Below are positions 41,611 to 57,965 of a DNA stretch of 64,000 nucleotides, piece by piece. Location of the stretch: the NCBI RefSeq assembly GCF_037975245.1, contig NC_092571.1:20174917-20238916 (forward strand). The letters are read 5' to 3'. Made by a program: the position numbers and the translations under genes. Under the pieces are notes generated by a model. That model worked only from the letters and a program-made list of their open reading frames with translations, did no database searches and was not told the DNA's origin. Positions within the stretch are counted from its first letter, which is position 1; the number at the start of each line of letters is the position of its first letter. The stretch comes from Apostichopus japonicus. Lineage: Eukaryota; Echinodermata; Holothuroidea; Aspidochirotida; Stichopodidae.

Positions 41611-42827
41611 TATATTCCTGCCATCCCCTATACCCCCTCCCACCCCGAACCCTATACCCATCCCAACCCATCTTTCCTCCTAACTTGAGTCTGAAGCACG
41701 GTTGTATTGTTACTGCATACTACAGTATAGTCAGCTCCCCCCCCCCCCCCCCTCTTAGTCTATATGTCGTAACCGCTTACATTCTGAAAATAATTTACTT
41801 CTGTACCCTTGTACTGCATTTATTTAAAATACTAGTCTGTTACTCCCCCCCAAAAAACTGTTTTGCTAACCTATAACGATCCAGTATCCCCCCCCCCCCT
41901 TAAAGGAAAACATTGTAATTTTAGACGTAAAAGATGCATTCCGCAGCATTTTATTTTTACTACAAAGGAAGCCTTAACAGAGTGCAAAAACCGAACCTTT
42001 CTGTTCACAAAGATTGCAACACTATAGGTTTGATGTATACATGTGTTAGGCTTATTTCAAGCTTATTTCCTGCAGACCCCTTCATAAAGACCGTTGAACT
42101 GTTTAAGAACTTAAGCTAAACAAATCCATACCTTTGGATTAATGCCAGTTCATATATACTTGCTGTCGTCACCAGCATTTTTTTTATAGTGTTTTTTTTT
42201 GTCTTTCTTTGTTTGTGTTTTGATTGCTAAGTTTAAAAATAGATTTTGATTGATGAAAACTTTGGACCCTCTGATATCTTTCAATAGGTGTAGGTGTATA
42301 ATCGTCCCCTCGAACCTCGTTCATTTAGTATAGCAATCCTTCTTGCAATTCGCTTTGATAGGATAAGATTAGTAGTTTTACAGTAATACAAAGTGAAGGG
42401 AAAAAAAGAACTAAAACCCAATTGAAGGACAATTTTGTTGACGTAAACACACACACACACAGCTATAGACTGGTTTCGTTATATATACAACTTTATCATA
42501 CACTAATATGGTATATGTGGGCCATGAATGTGTATGTCTTATATATTAGGCTTGAGCACAGTGTTGGCCTATGTTATACATTGCTCAGTGATGAGAGTTT
42601 GATTCTGCACTGCCCCTTTGCTCTTTTCTTTTCAATGACCCTTTCAGAAACTTAATTTCAGAACCCTTGGCCTAGTTGTACAGTAGGTTTATAGCGAGAG
42701 TTCATTTGTTCAAAAACAACTGAAAATGTTTTTCCTGTAGCAGTGGTACGGTAGTGTCAAGTATTTTTCCGTAAATGAAATTTTATCATTTTTAGGGGGC
42801 ATTTGTTTTATCATGAAGTTGTGTATT
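41611..42827. other. Intergenic, poly-C runs, no gene seen
   Basis: C-rich runs at about 41737-41753 and 41887-41900. Open frames here lack recognisable motifs. Confidence 0.6.
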
Positions 42828-43219
42828 TATTCATTGATTCATTTATTGAAATAATGTATCTGGCAACAAATTCTGAGTGACGTATAATCACGGCAAATTA
42901 TAGCTGAACATGGCCAGTCACTGATCTAATGAGGAAGGTAGTATTCTAGCAAACAAAAAGTTGACAAACAATTCCATGAAACGTTGCATGATGGGTAAAT
43001 TTACAGCTAAGTAAACATTTCAATATTCATTGATTCATTTACTGAAATAATGTATCTGACAACAAATTCTGAGTGACGTATAATCACGGTAAATTATAGC
43101 TGAACATTGCCAGTCACTGATCTAATGAGGAAGGTAGTATTCTAGCAAACAAGAATTTGACAAACAATTCCAGGAAACGTTGCATGATGGGTAAATTTAT
43201 AGCTAAGTAAACATTTCCA
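42828..43219. repeat. 196-bp tandem duplication
   Basis: The segment starting TATTCATTGATTCATTTA at 42828 repeats at 43024 with only scattered changes, through CGTTGCATGATGGGTAAATT and GCTAAGTAAACATTTC. The low divergence implies a fairly recent duplication. Confidence 0.93.
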
Positions 43220-46732
<3,513 letters not shown>

Positions 46733-46948
46733 TTATTCTCTGCATAGGCATTATAGTACATGCATATAGCCTATCCGTAGAATGGAATCTGACTAACGTT
46801 GTTATTCTCTGCATAGGCATTATACTGTAGTTCATGCATATAGCCTATACCATAGGCTGGAATCTGACTAATGTTGTTATTCTCTGCATAGGCATTATAG
46901 TACATGCATATATAGCCTATACCATAGACTGGAATCTGACTAATGCTG
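46733..46948. repeat. 69-75-bp tandem repeat, three copies
   Basis: TTATTCTCTGCATAGGCATT begins each unit at 46733, 46802 and 46877; each also has CATGCATATAGCCTAT and GGAATCTGACTAA. The middle unit has a small insertion (CTGTAGTTC). Confidence 0.9.
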
Positions 46949-48641
46949 TTGTAATGCTGCTATGCTAAATTTCATTTTTAGTCATAATCGGACTCTGCTG
47001 TGTAACTGGCCTATAATAATACATTCCTGTTAGGCCTAAACTAACATCGTATTTGTGTGCTATAATATGCAGTAATAGTGTAGACTGCCATAGGCTATAT
47101 ATAAATAACTTACCTCTCTTGTTGTTTATAATAAGCCCACAATATGTTGGTTATTCTCTACAGGTCAACGTAAATCAACTGGTTATAATTCCACGAAAAC
47201 AAGTTAGGAAAATGTTAAAGGCAATCCGCTGGCAATGTACTCCGCAAACGATCTTTGGCCACTGTAATTAAACTGTTCTTTGTTTGATTAACCATGGTAT
47301 CAGCATGTACTGAGTAACTTTGCCAACAAATCTACAGTCCGAATTAAAGTTACTTGTTTTAAGTATAGTTGCACGCTTACCGTTGCTCAAACTCGCATCC
47401 GTCCAACTTCGACAGTGTGTATAAAATTCAAACACGAGATTTCTTTCTAAACTGATCAAGATTTCCACATACGAGGCTCATGAACTATTCTACACAACTA
47501 AATTATATCAAACAAAGTTACCTGACACATGTGTAGGCTACACAGTGCAACCCGGATTCCAATATAATAATAATAGTAATAAAAACAAAAAAAGTTATAT
47601 TGCTTTTATCGCTACACTGTATGTATAATAAACAAGAGTTTCTCAAACATTGTTGCAGACTGTTTCTCTCTGCTCAGTGCAATAACTTCTTGTTCTATTT
47701 TGGTCCGCAGCTAGCCTTAATGGTTTCCTTTTCACAACGACATGCCATGTGATATTTTTGGCAATGAAATTCAATGGTTGCGAACTACCGGAAAAGTTCA
47801 TTTCCTCAGTCGGCTCAAACCCTCTGTCTTGTATTTTCCATGTGTAGGTATTTCCAAAAGCGAATTGCATTAGCGGCTGTACTTAAATCGTCGGCAAATA
47901 TTATATCACACCCCTGGAAGAGCCAGGCCTGCATTGTCCAGGACTATAGTATATACGCAATCAAACGGAGTCCTTCGTTGAGAACGCTGCGACTGACTGG
48001 CTGTCGTCTGCCAACAAAATATATTAAAAAATGTATAAAAAGAAGAAAAAGAAACACAACTATTATTAAACGCTTTGTTGACATACAATGTAGTTCTCGC
48101 TTATATATGGTGCGTTATCATGTATATGGAATAATTACACACACCGCGTACTATGGTAAATGCGGTTTCGTGCTACTGAGTTATACAATACCAGTACAAT
48201 GGTCGACAACTTACACTGAAGTGTGCTATTTATAGCTTTATTTGTTAAGTAAAGGGCGACCTTGTACCTATGGCGTTGAAAAGGCATTGAAATAGCGTAA
48301 AGAAACGAGAACAAGGTTCTTTAATCCAACCATAATAAAATATTAAAAAAAAAAAAGCACACAGCTATAGTTGGCATTGGTTGTACTTCTTAAGTACAAA
48401 GAATGAAGAATTACTATTGAAGCGGGGGAAAATATTAAACAACAGTGTTGGTATATAATTGATTCAATGCCTTGTTTTAGATTCGTATTGTAGTCAGAGT
48501 TGGACTGAAATTTTTTTGTGGGGGGGGGGGTGGTGGAGGTGGAGGGGTCTAGTGTATTGTCCATTGATCAGTGTAAAATTCGTAATCCTATAGAAATATC
48601 AGCGAGGTAGTCTCGCATATTTGGTTTTCATTATTTTATAT

Positions 48642-48705
<64 letters not shown>

Positions 48706-49149
48706 TTATATATATATATATTTATACATTTACATATATGTGTGTGCATGTGCGTGTGGCCGGTGTGGGTATGGGTGGGTATGTACGGGTGTTTGTGCGT
48801 AGCTGGTGAGTGACGTCGGTTGGCATACACCAATTTGAAGTTCATATCTCTGCAACCGTTCACTCATTGCGGATTGTCACAACCAATATTTTCAAAAACA
48901 CTTTTCAGTGAATATAATATAAGGGACCCAAGTTAGCAAGGGCATTGGAAAACGGCTACTATCAATACTTATCCCCCCCCCCACCCCCTGCTTGAACAAT
49001 CGAATGTTTCATTCTATTGATTTTTGACATTTTTGCCATTTACGACATTTCTGTCGGATCTGTTTTGAGTGTGTGTCGAGAATCATAATACTACTACAGT
49101 TGGCATAAAACAATTGTGATGATCCTTGACCTTGATCTTGATGGATGTC
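46949..49149. other. Intergenic, no supported gene
   Basis: Open frames of 153 codons (47774-48235, plus) and 75 codons (47643-47870, minus) overlap here but show no domain, repeat or splice context I recognise. (TA)n at 48646-48728. Confidence 0.55.
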
Positions 49150-49310
49150 CTGATAACGTTTGGCACTTCTTTGCCCGGATTAGATGTAGTTACCCAGAAG
49201 CTGCTTGAAGGAGAGCACATTAGCGGCATAATTTGAGGTATGGTGGTAGTTTATTCCATACGAATACATGGTATTGTCCTGGTGCAATGGAAGGGCGGAT
49301 GCATATGAAC
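49150..49310 (-). mobile_element. Degraded LINE reverse-transcriptase tail fragment
   Basis: The minus strand reads VFVWNKLPPYLKLC, then after a frameshift NVLSFKQLLGNYI. WNKLP-LK and SFK-LL are the typical last motifs of LINE proteins near the end of the second ORF. Short and broken, hence tentative. Confidence 0.4.
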
Positions 49311-50904
49311 AATCAGTTCGGTTGGCAGTGTTTTCGTACAATAGTTGAGCTCTTTCCTGCGTTAAGGTTCTTTCCTATAGCTGAGTAAGGTTATGTTTTC
49401 CCACAACTTCAAAAAAAGGTTGACTTGTTTGTCATGACCAAGTTTCCAAAAATGTTAAACGTGAAAAGTTGGTTCACAATGAAACCAAAAAATATTGAAA
49501 ATCAAACATGCGAGGCTATCATGCATTTCTATAGGATTAAGAATCATACACTGGCCAATGGACAATACACTATTACCCCCTTCACATCAACCTCCACCTC
49601 AACCTCCACTTCCCTCCCCTCCCCACTCCCACCACACCCCACCCCTCAAAATAAAAACAAATTACCTACAAACCAACACCGGAAATCACTCGAAGATTGT
49701 TACCTTATGCAAGAAAAGTTTGGACAAGAATTTGCTGTACATACTTATGGGCATAGAGAGTTGATGACAGTCTTGCTCCCCCTCCCCCACCCCTCCCCCA
49801 CCCCCTCTCCCCTTCATGAATTATATATTTTCACCAGAGGGTTTGAAATGCTTGCACTTTACCATAGAAGAGGTTGATAACTTTGCGAACAGCATTGTGA
49901 GAAATGCTCTTTCTCCCTTCGACTAGACTTTGGATATGGGTACGAGGGGGTGGGGTTGGGGGGGGCTTGTGTGGTGGTCGTATGCATAAGGATGAAGAGT
50001 TCTGTGAAATAATTTTGTAAACGGCACCGCCTGTTTTACAACCTTCCACTGTAAACTGTAGTTAAATGCAATCCGTATAGGATCAACTTTCGGATATATT
50101 TAATTGAGAAAGTCATTTTGCTTTGATGGTCATTGTTGTAATTTTCCTTAATGCACAACAAACTTGGGAACATAATCACCATTTAGGAAAGAGAAGAACT
50201 AACATTACACAACATTTAGCATGTTTTCCTCATTAGTGAATGACATCATGATGACACAAATTCCAAGTATTAGAAATAATCATTAGGCCATATTTTTTTT
50301 CTTTCTTCCAATTTATAGTATGGAACCGGATATGACGTGTGCAACCGTACTGCCTTCATTCATGCATCAGTTTCCGTGGTAATATTTAGAAAGAAATTGA
50401 TGAATCGATTACCTCGAATGGATGATGCACACAGGACATGCGTTAACGTTGCAAAGCCTCATAATTCATGCCCGTGGATTTTGCCATTTGGCAGTAGTAA
50501 AGAAAGGGAGAGTTGAAATTTTCGCCGGAAGACATTAAGAATACAGGACAAGTCGGTTAACAATCTTTCTGTCATAGAATGAGAATGATTTCTATACGTA
50601 ACAAAAGACCCATTCTACTGCTTATTATCAGCAACTATTTTGGGGCTGCTCTCGAAAGCTTGTATATCCAACTGATGTGTGCTGAACATAATTCAAGAAT
50701 AGAAGGCCCATGATACTTGATTTTAGCCAGTGAATGTTTTAAGGACTCGCTGTTTTGGTAACAAGTGGCTAAACTATTGAAATTCTATGCCTGGCAAAAG
50801 GTCGGGTCTATTTCTGATAGGTGTTTTCTGAGCAGCCAAAGATGAGTGAGCTTGCACTTGGACAAGGGGTTTTAGAGACTTACGTATACCTATGCCCTAT
50901 ACCC
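49311..50904. other. Intergenic with CCTCCAC/CCCCTCC low-complexity patches
   Basis: Pyrimidine-rich patches at 49578-49650 and 49775-49815 and a G-rich patch at 49946-49970 create long but artefactual frames. Otherwise nothing recognised. Confidence 0.6.
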
Positions 50905-51290
50905 ATAGGCGTAGGAGCCCAGTTGATTGGGGGTGGGGGGGGGACTGTAAAGACTTGCCCGATTAGTATGACCAACATTTTTCGCGCGCTCCGCGCGCGT
51001 TCAACATGTCAATGTGCATATTATATAGGGTTTTTTACATCGCATGCCAATTACATACAATCATTTGCCGTGTTTTTACCCTTCCACATTGGTTATAACT
51101 TTTGGGAAAGTCGTTACAATAATAATGATAATAAAAATATCAGTTTAACCATTGAAAAACACATTGCAATTTATTTTTCTTTCAGTGGGTGCCCGAAAAA
51201 TTCTCACCATATTGCCCGAATTTTCACAAAAATATTTGGTTGGGGGCTGCAAACCCACCCCTTGCTCCCCCCCCCGTCTCCTACGCCTAT
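50905..51290. mobile_element. Short element with GGCGTAGGAG inverted ends
   Basis: Left ATAGGCGTAGGAGCC and right end reverse-complemented ATAGGCGTAGGAGACGG. The interior has a CGCGCGCTCCGCGCGCG palindrome near 50983-50999 and two GCCCGAA segments. The flanks are themselves repetitive (CCTATGCCC/CTATACCC), so the target duplication cannot be defined. Confidence 0.65.
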
Positions 51291-53204
51291 ACCTATGCCC
51301 ATACCCCGTCTTCAATTAACTGGCATTAATCAATGTGACCGAGTGATTTATATAGGACGGTAAGAGAGAGAGAGAGAGGGAGCTCTGTACGTAACAAGAT
51401 AAAAAAGTAGAATCTTCGTCGATCCACTTTGTAATACTATGTAACAAACATAAATTTGTTTGCGACCCAGAAACTTCCATTAGGTCTGGATCACGATCCA
51501 CTAGATCCCAACTCCTCAGAATCGATACAAGGAATGCGTATAAAAGCTAGCTTGGACAATGGACTTGATGTTAGACAAAATATGTAGCTAAGCTTCGATA
51601 CCTGTACAAACAATAGCCGACATCTGTATGGAAAACCCCTCAGCTTCACCAAACGAGAAATGCTTCACGACATACTGTTGGTCGCGCCTAATATAGGTAC
51701 TGCCTTATGTCGTATAGGACAATGACTGATATGCCTGGAAACCACGCATATTCGTATCATTCTACATATTTGTAGGTTATCATCATTTTCTTAATTTACC
51801 CATCTTTTTAACTGACGGGGTGGGGTGAGGTGGGGTGGGGTAGGGGTGTTGGTGGGGGGAAATAACTAATATGCCTGGAAACCACACATACACGTATCAC
51901 TCTATATATCTGTAGGTTATCATCATTTTCTTAATTTACCCACCACCTTAAATGACGGGATGGGGTGGGTGGGGTGGGGAGTTAGACGTGTGGGTTGGGG
52001 CTCTTTCCCACATAATGGGCTATATATGTATAAAGTGACCTATGCATGCCTCTCCTATGTTCCTTCACCCAGTGACGTCGAGAGCTAGGTGGGGCCCTGT
52101 GGGAAAAATATGTCCCCTGGTCACTTTGAATAAGGTCTTCGTTTTTTCCTGAAGTACCTTACATAGACATAAACTATCAATTATCACATGTTATCCCGGG
52201 GTCAACTCATTTACCCAGGAGCCGGGGGCTGTATATCTTGATCCCGTTGATCCCGCTGATGTCAGAGGATCAGCCTGATCGAGCCCCTGATCCCCGTCTC
52301 GTCAGGTAGTTATACTGACGGATATTTTGAAGAATGTATTAAACATTAAAAATGTAATCACATTGCGGTTTACGTTCACTTTGAAAAAAAAATAGATTAA
52401 TCAATACCCGAACACAATGGCTATACGTGTGACGTCACTACAATGGTTTGTCACCTTTCACCTAGCAGATCCAATTCTACCCCAATTTTTTTTTTAATCG
52501 AATCAACGGAGAGCTTTATCACAGCTCCAGAAACTAGGGTATGAATCACAGATATTCCACAACCAGAATGACAAAAGGTATAAACAAAAGCGTTTGGCGT
52601 GAAATATTTCAAGGTTCATGCACCACAATTTCATTAAAAGTTGTGCAGATTACCTATTTTATACTTTATATGTCAAAGGTTACGTTATGAAATGTGTTTA
52701 TATGTAGGGCGTTCAATTTACTACTTATAGTTAATTGGAAACAATGAAGTAACAGTATGTTAGTTTGTATCATTTCGAGCTTTAATCATTCATTAAAGTA
52801 AACAACAATAACAATAACAACAAGGACAAACTACAACAACATAGTCATCAACTTTATCGTCCTCTTCCTCTCCCCCCCCCATCCTCCCACAACCCCCTCC
52901 CCCAAAAAACCTTGGGCGTCATTGGAATATTTGAATAATGTTTATACAGGGCATATCCTTTGCATGTAAGAGACAATTAACACCGTGACTAATATAAAAA
53001 GCGCTCATCGAGGAGATGAGAGACCATTGATGATTCGTTATCACAATTATGACTATTTTTAATTAAATTTCATCGAGTTGATTTTGGTCAATTTGTACGA
53101 GTCTTTTCGATACTGAAATAACAACACAATGTAGTTTATTATGCATGCCTATATGCATACATGTGTCCTTTTAAATAGTTATAAGTTACGTCAAACATTA
53201 TTAT
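51291..53204. other. Intergenic with a 140-bp duplication
   Basis: Two copies of ATATGCCTGGAAACCAC...GTAGGTTATCATCATTTTCT start near 51727 and 51867, each followed by GGGGTGG-rich sequence. The rest shows no gene. Confidence 0.6.
51727..51985. repeat. 140-bp tandem duplication ending in GGGGTGG repeats
   Basis: The two units share GATATGCCTGGAAACCACGC (one change) and TTCTTAATTTACCCA, each ending in a GTGGGG-rich run. Confidence 0.85.
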
Positions 53205-53937
53205 AAACGAATGTTGTAATGTTGGCAAATTATCTAAGTTGAAATATTATCTATCGGAAAACACTATACCAGACCCTGATTGTCCCGCATCTGAACTATT
53301 GTTCCATTATTTGGTCTGGTATATACAACACCAACCTTAACAATCTTATAATACTCCAAAAGGCAGCCATTCGCCACATAACACACTCAGCCCCACGTGA
53401 GCACACCAGTCCCCTATTTAAGAAACTCAATTTACCAAAATTGCACAATCTCATTAAAGTTAAGCTTGCATTATCTGCCTACAAGATCTGGAATGGATTA
53501 CTACCAGCTGCCTTTGACTATTTTTTTTAACCAGTAACAGAGATGTACATAATCATAACACGAGGCATGCTAATCATGCCCACCATAATCTCTACAATAC
53601 CACCATTGAAACTTTAAGCCTACAAAACCGTGCAACAAAAACATGGAATCTTCTAACGAACGATTTAAAGAGTAAAAAGTCAGTCACATCCTTTAAGAAG
53701 TGGTTATGTAAGGAAATAATAGCTAGTTACTGACTACTACCAAATTATACCAGTATGTAATTACTTTATATATATATTGAACATTTAATTTGTATTTATA
53801 TTTATGTATATCTGTTTATATTTTTGCTTTCCTTTTCTTTCTTCAGGGAGTCTTCCACACTGTTAAGCTTTTAAGCTTTATGGAAGACTTCCCTCCACTC
53901 TATACTTTTGTGGAAAAACAAATAAATAAATACAATT
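53205..53937 (+). mobile_element. 5'-truncated LINE end (CR1/Jockey-type reverse transcriptase tail)
   Basis: From 53262 the frame reads TLYQTLIVPHLNYCSIIWSG, LIILQKAAIRHITHSAPREH, TSPLFKKLNLPKLHNLIKVK, ending FDYFF at a stop in a poly-T run (53521-53528). After a frameshift it continues HNHNTRHANHAHH, then TKTWNLLTNDLKSKKSVTSF and a stop near 53732. This order (YPH-L-YC--W, LQK-A-R, PLF--L, YNTR, WN-LP) is the C-terminal signature of CR1/L2/Jockey-type LINEs. The 3' tail AAATAAATAAATA at 53920-53933 marks the end. Another frameshift lies before 53262. Confidence 0.8.
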
Positions 53938-54721
53938 TTCGTCTATACTGTTATTAACCTTTGATTAAAACTATAATAAATGAATACCTTGGTCCCTAGG
54001 CCTAGTTAATCCCTCAAAAATCCTCGCCAACAATAGCAACAGCGCTCGCAAACAAGCAAACCACTTTGTGGGGTATAAGATGATTGGTAAATTTGGTAGA
54101 GACTATAAAGAATAAATTCATTCTTTTGAGCCCTGGTGGTTTTACGAACCTAATTTAAATTTAGCTTAAGTTTAATTTTTTGTTTATGTTTCTGAATTGA
54201 TAAAACGATGGCATAGAATTAATGTGTAAATTAAGCCGAGCGTACACGAATAAGGTGACCACGTCATTATCATATTTAGGAAAATTCCAGATATTTTCAC
54301 ATATAATTTAAGGATCATTAATCATTAATTAATCATTAATTTATACCTACAATGTACTGTTTAACGGTGATAACTCACAGTTCCAAATACTGCATATAAA
54401 GTCATCGTTTACAACAGCGGTATAGCCTACTTATACGACAATTTCAAAGTACTATTTATATGTGGTTCTCGTCGCCGGGTTCGTTGTCTGTTTCCAAATG
54501 AAATTCCCATCAGTAGGTGTAAAAAAATCGATTAGCATAAAATTCATGGATAAGTCTGACTTACGGAATTGCTAAATTGGAAAAACGGCAACTATACAGT
54601 AACATTCATGACTTTTGCCGAGGATTTTTGTTAACATTAGTAACAGAAATGTAGGTTATGCGGGGACAAACTGTGAAGTGTGAATGATGATGATGATGAC
54701 GATGATGGAACGGTGGAAAAG
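53938..54721. other. Intergenic, no gene seen
   Basis: AT-rich sequence with a short GATGAT run near 54687-54708. Nothing recognised. Confidence 0.65.
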
Positions 54722-54976
54722 ACAGCCTCCACCGGGATTCGAACCCGGGCCTCACGCTGCATATGCGGACACCCTAACCACTAGGTTATGGACGCTGATG
54801 GTATGCCCAGAGGTTCGAAAGATCGTAATACCACTGTAGGCGTTTGCCACCTGTATCGAACAATAATAGTTCTGTTTTGGTGACATATTTTGCCTTACTC
54901 TAGAGATCACATGTATATACTCTAGATATATGTATATACATATATATATATATATATATACTCTAGATATATATAT

Positions 54977-55024
<48 letters not shown>

Positions 55025-55060
55025 TCTAGATATAGATATATATATATATATATATATATA
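54722..55060 (-). mobile_element. tRNA-like SINE (family A), copy 5, with (TA)n and CTCTAGA repeats
   Basis: Minus-strand partial copy at 54722-54911 with A box ATAACCTAGTGGTTAGGGTG and B box GGTTCGAATCCC. The terminal CTCTAGA of the SINE is repeated within the adjacent TA tract at about 54920, 54960 and 55023, as if the SINE end and TA repeat were co-amplified. Confidence 0.82.
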
Positions 55061-55454
55061 CTCTACCCGCCCCCCCCCCCTCATTTCTCCTAGCCTTCTT
55101 TACACTACCCTACCCACCCCACTGCTCGGCTCTGCTATTGCATAGCATAATATTTTCTCACGAACTTTCCCGTAGAGTAGACAGTTGTACTTGTGCTTCG
55201 ATGCTCTGTTATTTGCTACAACCTGCCCTATTAACAGACAAAATGAATTCATGTATACATGTATATGCCTATAATAGTGGTGTCAGCGCTATGAAAATAC
55301 ACGCTGTTTCGCTCATCTATATTAAATTCCCATGCACTGTGTAGCATCAACGACAATGGCAATCAATGATGAACTTGTCACAGACCATTTTCGGGTCGAT
55401 TTTAACCTTAAAATAGATTTACGTGACCATATTTATGAGTGCATATAGTATAGT

Positions 55455-55508
55455 GTAGTATATATATATATATAGATATATATACATATATATGTATATA
55501 TATACATA

Positions 55509-55548
<40 letters not shown>

Positions 55549-55591
55549 CATATGTATATATACATATGTATATATATATATATATATATAC

Positions 55592-55633
<42 letters not shown>

Positions 55634-55649
55634 TGATAGATATACGCAG

Positions 55650-55702
<53 letters not shown>
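55455..55702. repeat. Long (TA)n with ACATATG interruptions
   Basis: About 245 bases of TA repeats broken by CATATG and GATAGATATACGCAGATATG. All open frames across it are artefacts. Confidence 0.95.
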
Positions 55703-55705
<3 letters not shown>

Positions 55706-57965
55706 TACAATCATTTGTTCAATAGGTTATAGATACAGGTCACTACTAAATGCTGATCTTCACAAAGATTGTTTAATATCTGCTGGAAGCTGGAATAAAA
55801 AGGTTAACCTCAACATAATCATTGCTCATTATAGCGTGTGATTTAAAACCACTGAAAGGTCTACGCACTTTTTGTACACCTACTTACCTGTCAGTTCAGT
55901 CACTGAGTATTGTTTTCCTTTGATATATATATTTATAGATAGATGGTAACCGATTCCTTGGTTCGTGCGATACCATATGACGAAGCCTTCTCGTGATATG
56001 GTGGGTGGTTCGTTTAAAGGTGGGGTGGTGTTGCAAGGTGTTGTCATCCTCTACAATCGCCAAGCCAAGTGTAAACTTTAAAATATTTTATTCTATATAT
56101 TTTATGAAAATATGCGCGCCTGTGGCCATGGTGTGTGCATGTGTTGTTGTTTTTTTTCTTCTTTTCCTTCGTCTTCTAAAATATTGCTCTAAAAATAAAA
56201 TCTTTTCTGTTGGTGTTTGACACGGAAGTGGTGATAAAACTCACCGTTTCTTGAAGTATTTTATAATCTTTGCTTACTTTATCATATTTAAACGATTCTT
56301 TTTTTCAGCATTTTCTTTTCAAATGATCTTTCTGGAGGAGATTCATGTGTAAAATTGTTAGATCTTAAACTTCGTCCCTGACTCTCTATTTAATTTTGTT
56401 TCTATCTTATTTAATATTTCGTACTATATTGATAAGCTGTTTCTCATATCTCCATGATAAGTTGTAACCGTTGTTAACTATAGTCACAAGAGTTGACATA
56501 ATTTACTACCGTGAAAGTAATTATTCATTCTTATTCATTCCCCTCTCTCGTTGATATCACGCATGGTTAATCAGTGACATTTATTAATTAGTTATAATCT
56601 AAAAGCCTGTTTCAAAATGTGACATTATCAAGGTTAAAACATCATTCAAACATTCAAAGCCCGTGTAACTTCAAAGCACCCATCCTCCCCCCCCCACCCC
56701 CTCCTTCCCCCCGCGCTCCCAGACAAGATGTATTGGATATTTGATAATTAACCAAGTATGGTTTATATTCATGTCCACCTGTCTGCAGAGAAAGTAATTG
56801 TTCATTTTAAAACTTTACCCAGGCCCGAATCCGTTCGAAGGGTAGCAATAATTTAAGGAGGGCCAGCAACCATTTAAGGGGGCGGGTACAATACTCGTGC
56901 CCTGTACCCTGTGAAGTTATGGTGTTGTCCCAGATGTGGTGATGAGGGTGGCACAATAGTCTGCATGGGACCATGGCGTGGCTTCGGGTTCGACAGTATA
57001 CCATCTTTTCATTAGGTCAGCTAATATGGAATACGATGGACATATAACGAGGACACGTGAAGATATTTTTGCAAAAATTTCATCTGTAGAATATAATTTT
57101 GAATAATTCCAATCTTGTTCATTATCATTATTGAGGACGACTTCATAAGTATATAGTAACATTCGGTAAATGTCATGTTTCCTGTCTGTGGTGATAAATG
57201 TCATAGTGCATGGGTGGGTATCCCTTGTGTTGCAACTGTGCCAAAATACTCTTTCACATATACGGCGAGTTTCTCATATGAGGGCGCAATGCTCCAATGC
57301 TTCGTAAATACTGATACTCTTATCCACGAGGTCACACGATATTTCGAAAACACTTTTCTGAACTATCGATTTTTAACCCGGACGAAGAGTAGATATAATC
57401 AAAATTAAAACTGTTAAACGTGTCATCTATATAGAAATAAATTCTGTGCCAATGTCTTCATTAAGTCCACAAAAGAAAAACACAAACACCATCAAGCCTC
57501 GACAAGTATGAAAAGGATTATTCTGAGAATTTCTGCCGGATGCAGCTTTTGTTTACCGTTATACATAAGCTATGACATATTTAACTATTGATACATTCAC
57601 GGTAAGTTAGATGCGGAAATACATATCTCTTGGTTTAATTTTTTAAAAATGAAAATTTAATTCAAAACAAAATTGTGAACAGTAATGAGATCATTTTACA
57701 GGTGAACGTAATAATTGTTCCTTCTCTTAGAGACGACCCCCATTCCCAATTCCCCACCCTCCCTATCCCCAGTCCCCATCCCCACATCAACAATTAATAT
57801 ACTAGTGGTAATACAATATAACAAGCACGTACATGAAACTTGCAGAATGGAGACGTCCTTTTCCCACTTGCGTGTAGCCTGCTAAGCAAGCACATGGTTC
57901 ATCATGGAACCTATGCATGTGCACGTACTAGAATGTGGGTAAGAAAGTGCATTTTTCTGTACTAG
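55703..57965. other. Intergenic, no gene seen
   Basis: C-rich run near 56686-56712. A 95-codon minus-strand frame at 56917-57204 shows no recognised domain. Nothing else supported. Confidence 0.6.

Noticed and set aside
47643-47870. 75-codon minus-strand frame ending CTEQRETVCNNV
   Set aside because: Composition looks protein-like, but I could not match it to a family or find flanking exons. Left unannotated.
47774-48235. 153-codon plus-strand frame, the second longest in the window
   Set aside because: No recognisable domain, no splice or neighbour context, and a competing minus-strand frame overlaps it. Length alone is weak evidence in 64 kb.
49425-49877. 150-codon plus-strand frame
   Set aside because: Dominated by Thr/Ser/Pro translated from CCTCCAC and CCCCTCC low-complexity DNA.
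50821-51363. 180-codon plus-strand frame, the longest in the window
   Set aside because: It runs straight through the GGCGTAGGAG-ended mobile element, its G and C runs and the flanking repeats, with no domain.
55886-55905. ACTTACCTG donor-like site on the minus strand, hinting at another exon
   Set aside because: The preceding minus-strand sequence (to about 56000) gives no recognisable peptide or acceptor, and no neighbouring exon was found. Similar isolated ACTTACCTG/CTTACCTG words occur at 25095 and 29267.
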